A stretch of 32,582 nucleotides of DNA from an uncultured Collinsella sp. (GTDB lineage Bacteria > Actinomycetota > Coriobacteriia > Coriobacteriales > Coriobacteriaceae). How positions within the stretch are numbered: position 1 is the stretch's first letter; each line of letters opens with the position of its first letter. Below the pieces are notes generated by a model. That model worked only from the letters and a program-made list of their open reading frames with translations, had not been told where the DNA came from and made no database searches. Made by a program: the position numbers and the translations under genes. Where the stretch lies: NCBI GenBank assembly GCA_900544875.1, contig UQWS01000019.1, positions 1-32,582 of the forward strand. Direction: 5' to 3'. Below are positions 30,847 through 32,582 of the stretch, one piece after another.

Positions 30847-31613
30847 CGGGTGAGAAAGGCGGCCTGCTCGCGGCCCTGCGCGCCGAGGCCCTGAAGTCGC
30901 GCCACGCGGCACCGGTTCGCCTAGCCGTGCTCATGGCGCTGCCGATGCCGCTGCTCGGCGCGATGCCCTACCGGGGCGTGCAGATCTTCAGCGCGTGGAA
31001 CTACTGGTACGCGCTCTTCCTGCCCGTGTCTCTATCGCTTGTGGTGGCGTGCGTCGCGCGGGCGGATGCTCGCACGCGGATGCGGGGGCTTCTGGGCCTG
31101 GGCTTCCCGCTCGGGCGCGCCTGGTGGGCCAAGGCGCTCTGGTGCCTCGCGCTCTGCACGCTCTCGAACCTCGTGGTCTTCGGCATCTACCTCGCGGGAT
31201 CGGCGTTCTCCTCGCAGGGTCTCACGGCCGCGGGCACGCTCACGATGCTCCTCTGCGCGCTCGCCAACACGGTGACCGCGGCGTGGATGATCCCTGCAGG
31301 GCTCTTCCTCACGGCGCGGCTCGGCATGCTCGCGGGCATCTTCTGCCCGCTCGCCGCGCAACTCTTAGGTGGGTTCGCCTGGTCGTTGGTGCCGCTGCCG
31401 CAGCTCTTTCCGCCGTCGGCGAACATGGTCATCCCCACGAGCTTCTTTCCCGTGCTGCCGAGCGGCGAGCCGCTCGCGGCGGACATGGCGCTCGGCGGGG
31501 CGCTCATGGCGGACGGCATGCTCACGCTGGCGGGCCTTGCGGTCTGCGCGCTCGCGTTCGCCGCGCTCACGGCGGCGGGCGCGGCCTGGTTCGCGCGCTC
31601 CGAGGAGAGGTGA
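30843..31613 (+). CDS. Lantibiotic-protection ABC permease (LanE/MutE-like)
   Basis: This 256-residue membrane protein has about six hydrophobic segments (for example YALFLPVSLSLVVACVARAD and CALCTLSNLVVFGIYLAG). The N-terminal LRAEALKSRHAAPVRLAVLM and the MIPTSFFPVLPSGEP-like loop (VIPTSFFPVLPSGEP) are typical of MutE/EpiE permeases. It pairs with the ATPase upstream and the second permease downstream, overlapping them by four bases and one base. The exact substrate is unknown and no lanthipeptide or synthetase gene is in the window. Confidence 0.87.
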   Translation: MTGEKGGLLAALRAEALKSRHAAPVRLAVLMALPMPLLGAMPYRGVQIFSAWNYWYALFLPVSLSLVVACVARADARTRMRGLLGLGFPLGRAWWAKALWCLALCTLSNLVVFGIYLAGSAFSSQGLTAAGTLTMLLCALANTVTAAWMIPAGLFLTARLGMLAGIFCPLAAQLLGGFAWSLVPLPQLFPPSANMVIPTSFFPVLPSGEPLAADMALGGALMADGMLTLAGLAVCALAFAALTAAGAAWFARSEER

Positions 31614-32428
31614 TGGCCATGACACGACTCTCCGACCCGACGCCGCGCATGACTCTCTCGCGGGCCCTGCTCTCCGAGGCCCTGCGCCTGGCGCGCTCCC
31701 CGCTCACGGCGGTGCACCTCGTCTGCGGCCTGGCAGCCGGTCTTGCCTGCGGCGAGTACTTCTCCGTAACCCGATGGGACCCGGCGCTGGACGCGGACGC
31801 CTACGCCCAGTTCCTCGGCGCCCTCATGCCGCTCATGTCCGCCATCGTCTGCGGGCTCGCCGTGGACGAGGAGCGCGCTGCCGGGCGCCTCGCCAACCTC
31901 ACGGCGGTCCCCTCGCGCGGGCGCGCCGTCGCGGCGAAGTTGCTCGCCCTTGCGGCGCTCGGCGCGGGCGCGCTGGCCGTGGCGCTCGGCGTGTTCGGGG
32001 CCGTGCTCGCCGTCGCCGGGCGCCTGCCGCTCGGGCCCGCTCCGCTTGCGGCCGCCTGGGCGGGCATCGTGCTGGGCAGCCTGCCCCTCTACGCGCTGGG
32101 GCTCGGCGTGGCCCTGCGCCTCGGCCGCAACGCCGCCATCGGCGCCGGTGCGGCGGGGGCGCTCCTCGCGTTCTTCTCGGTGGGCGGGCTTGCGCACGGC
32201 CTCATGACCGGCGAGCTCACCGGTGCCCTGGCGACGCCCCTGGGCTGGGTGCCGCTCGCCTGGCCCGCGCGCCTGGGGTCGCTCGGGGTGGAGGCCTTCA
32301 TCGACGCCGCACGCGCGGCGGGCCCTCTCCTTACGACTGCGCTCGCTGGCCTCGCCCTCACCCTGGCAGCCGCCGCCGTCCTTCTCGCCTGGTTCTGCCG
32401 CTTCGAGGACGGGAGGGCAGATGCGTAG
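31613..32428 (+). CDS. Lantibiotic-protection ABC permease (LanG/MutG-like)
   Basis: This 271-residue membrane protein has about six hydrophobic segments, including ALGAGALAVALGVFGAVLAV and GAGAAGALLAFFSVGGLA. The N-terminal SRALLSEALRLARSPLTAVH and the VCGLAVDEERAAGRLANLTA loop are characteristic of the MutG partner of MutE. The frame is open far upstream across the previous gene to 30995 because of the high GC content, but the ATG at 31613, overlapping the previous stop by one base (TGATG) after a gaggagagg site, is the natural start. The stop overlaps a small ORF by eight bases. Confidence 0.87.
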   Translation: MAMTRLSDPTPRMTLSRALLSEALRLARSPLTAVHLVCGLAAGLACGEYFSVTRWDPALDADAYAQFLGALMPLMSAIVCGLAVDEERAAGRLANLTAVPSRGRAVAAKLLALAALGAGALAVALGVFGAVLAVAGRLPLGPAPLAAAWAGIVLGSLPLYALGLGVALRLGRNAAIGAGAAGALLAFFSVGGLAHGLMTGELTGALATPLGWVPLAWPARLGSLGVEAFIDAARAAGPLLTTALAGLALTLAAAAVLLAWFCRFEDGRADA

Positions 32429-32522
32429 GAGGCCGCTCGCCGCCATGCTCGCCCTCCTCTCCGCAGCGCTCCTTCTGGGCGGGAATGCCCTGCTCGACGC
32501 CGGCTGGGGGGTGTTCCTATAG
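32421..32522 (+). CDS. 33-residue hydrophobic ORF after the permease, possibly truncated
   Basis: ATG 32421 follows GGGAGG (32411-32416) and overlaps the preceding stop by eight bases, as in a coupled operon. The product starts with a basic signal-like sequence and a hydrophobic core (MRRRPLAAMLALLSAALLLG) and stops at WGVFL. The stop codon falls exactly where base composition changes from GC-rich to mixed, so it looks like the N-terminal remnant of a longer membrane or secreted protein cut by a junction. It could also be a genuine small protein. Confidence 0.5.
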   Translation: MRRRPLAAMLALLSAALLLGGNALLDAGWGVFL

Positions 32523-32582
32523 TTTTGTCAACTGGGCAATGCTGTTTTCAAGATTGAATCGCGACATGCTAACGCCAGGCCT
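32517..32582 (-). CDS. C-terminal fragment of a minus-strand ORF running off the window
   Basis: The minus strand is open from the window edge to a TAG at 32519-32517, giving 21 residues that end SRFNLENSIAQLTKL. It converges with, and overlaps by three bases, the stop codon of the 33-residue ORF. I do not recognise it; a transposase tail or another gene are both possible. It is too short to be sure it is coding. Confidence 0.3.
   Translation of the reverse strand, partial: RPGVSMSRFNLENSIAQLTKL

Noticed and set aside
30022..30912. Minus-strand open frame antisense to the LanF-like gene
   Set aside because: Expected in very GC-rich DNA; the plus strand encodes a complete ABC ATPase.
30995..31612. 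N-terminal extension of the LanG-like permease
   Set aside because: It would overlap the whole LanE-like gene; the ATG at 31613 is coupled to the preceding stop and gives normal length.
31187..32446. 419-residue minus-strand open frame antisense to both permeases
   Set aside because: Charged, repetitive translation typical of antisense GC-rich frames.

Overview
The window is chromosomal DNA from a high-GC Gram-positive bacterium. The gene set and order fit an actinobacterium of the class Coriobacteriia, most likely Collinsella or a close relative. This is inferred from remembered gene order (rnj-ftsK-rodZ-like; pgsA-cinA-recA-recX-rny; spoVS-miaB-miaA-hflX; lexA divergent from a LysM gene, then nrdR; pgsA-garA-ftsR-like) and not from a database search.

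Layout. Positions 292-18387 are almost entirely plus-strand housekeeping genes: RNase J, the FtsK/SpoIIIE translocase, a RodZ-like membrane HTH protein, YajQ, RimO, PgsA, CinA, RecA, RecX, RNase Y, a GHKL ATPase, SpoVS, MiaB, MiaA and HflX. A DUF1624 membrane protein and lexA (minus) converge on hflX. lexA is divergent from a LysM membrane protein that is followed by nrdR and dut. Next comes a palindrome-rich convergent junction (21277-21672), then a minus-strand MGDG-synthase-like glycosyltransferase divergent from trxB, and a DUF1836 gene. A minus-strand block follows, read from 29721 down to 24869: a second CDP-alcohol phosphatidyltransferase, a GarA-like FHA protein, a MerR/FtsR-like regulator, apt, an NlpC/P60 peptidoglycan hydrolase and DegV. 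The last 2.5 kb (30118-32522) is a visibly more GC-rich plus-strand operon for a lantibiotic-immunity type ABC transporter (LanF, LanE and LanG-like) plus a 33-residue ORF. It ends at an abrupt composition change beside an unidentified minus-strand ORF that runs off the window.

How the genes work together. The clearest circuit is the SOS response. LexA boxes of the form CGAAC-N4-GTTC sit inside the recA promoter spacer and, as three copies with exactly 28-bp centre spacing, in the lexA/LysM intergenic region. The LysM protein has the position and architecture of YneA/DivS/Rv2719c-type SOS division inhibitors, and nrdR and dut lie downstream on the same strand. RNase J and RNase Y supply mRNA turnover; RimO, MiaA, MiaB and HflX act on ribosomes and tRNA; FtsK, the RodZ-like protein and the NlpC/P60 protein act on division and the envelope.

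Most notable non-coding signals: two 103-104 bp palindromic elements with a shared loop and divergent but self-complementary arms at 21292-21394 and 21556-21659; an array of 11-bp repeats in phase with the DNA helix upstream of recA (9454-9519); a perfect 12-bp inverted repeat that would bury the nrdR start codon (20347-20390); tandem palindromes in front of degV; and a 13-bp inverted repeat at 29850-29906. No tRNA, rRNA, CRISPR array or complete insertion sequence was recognised.
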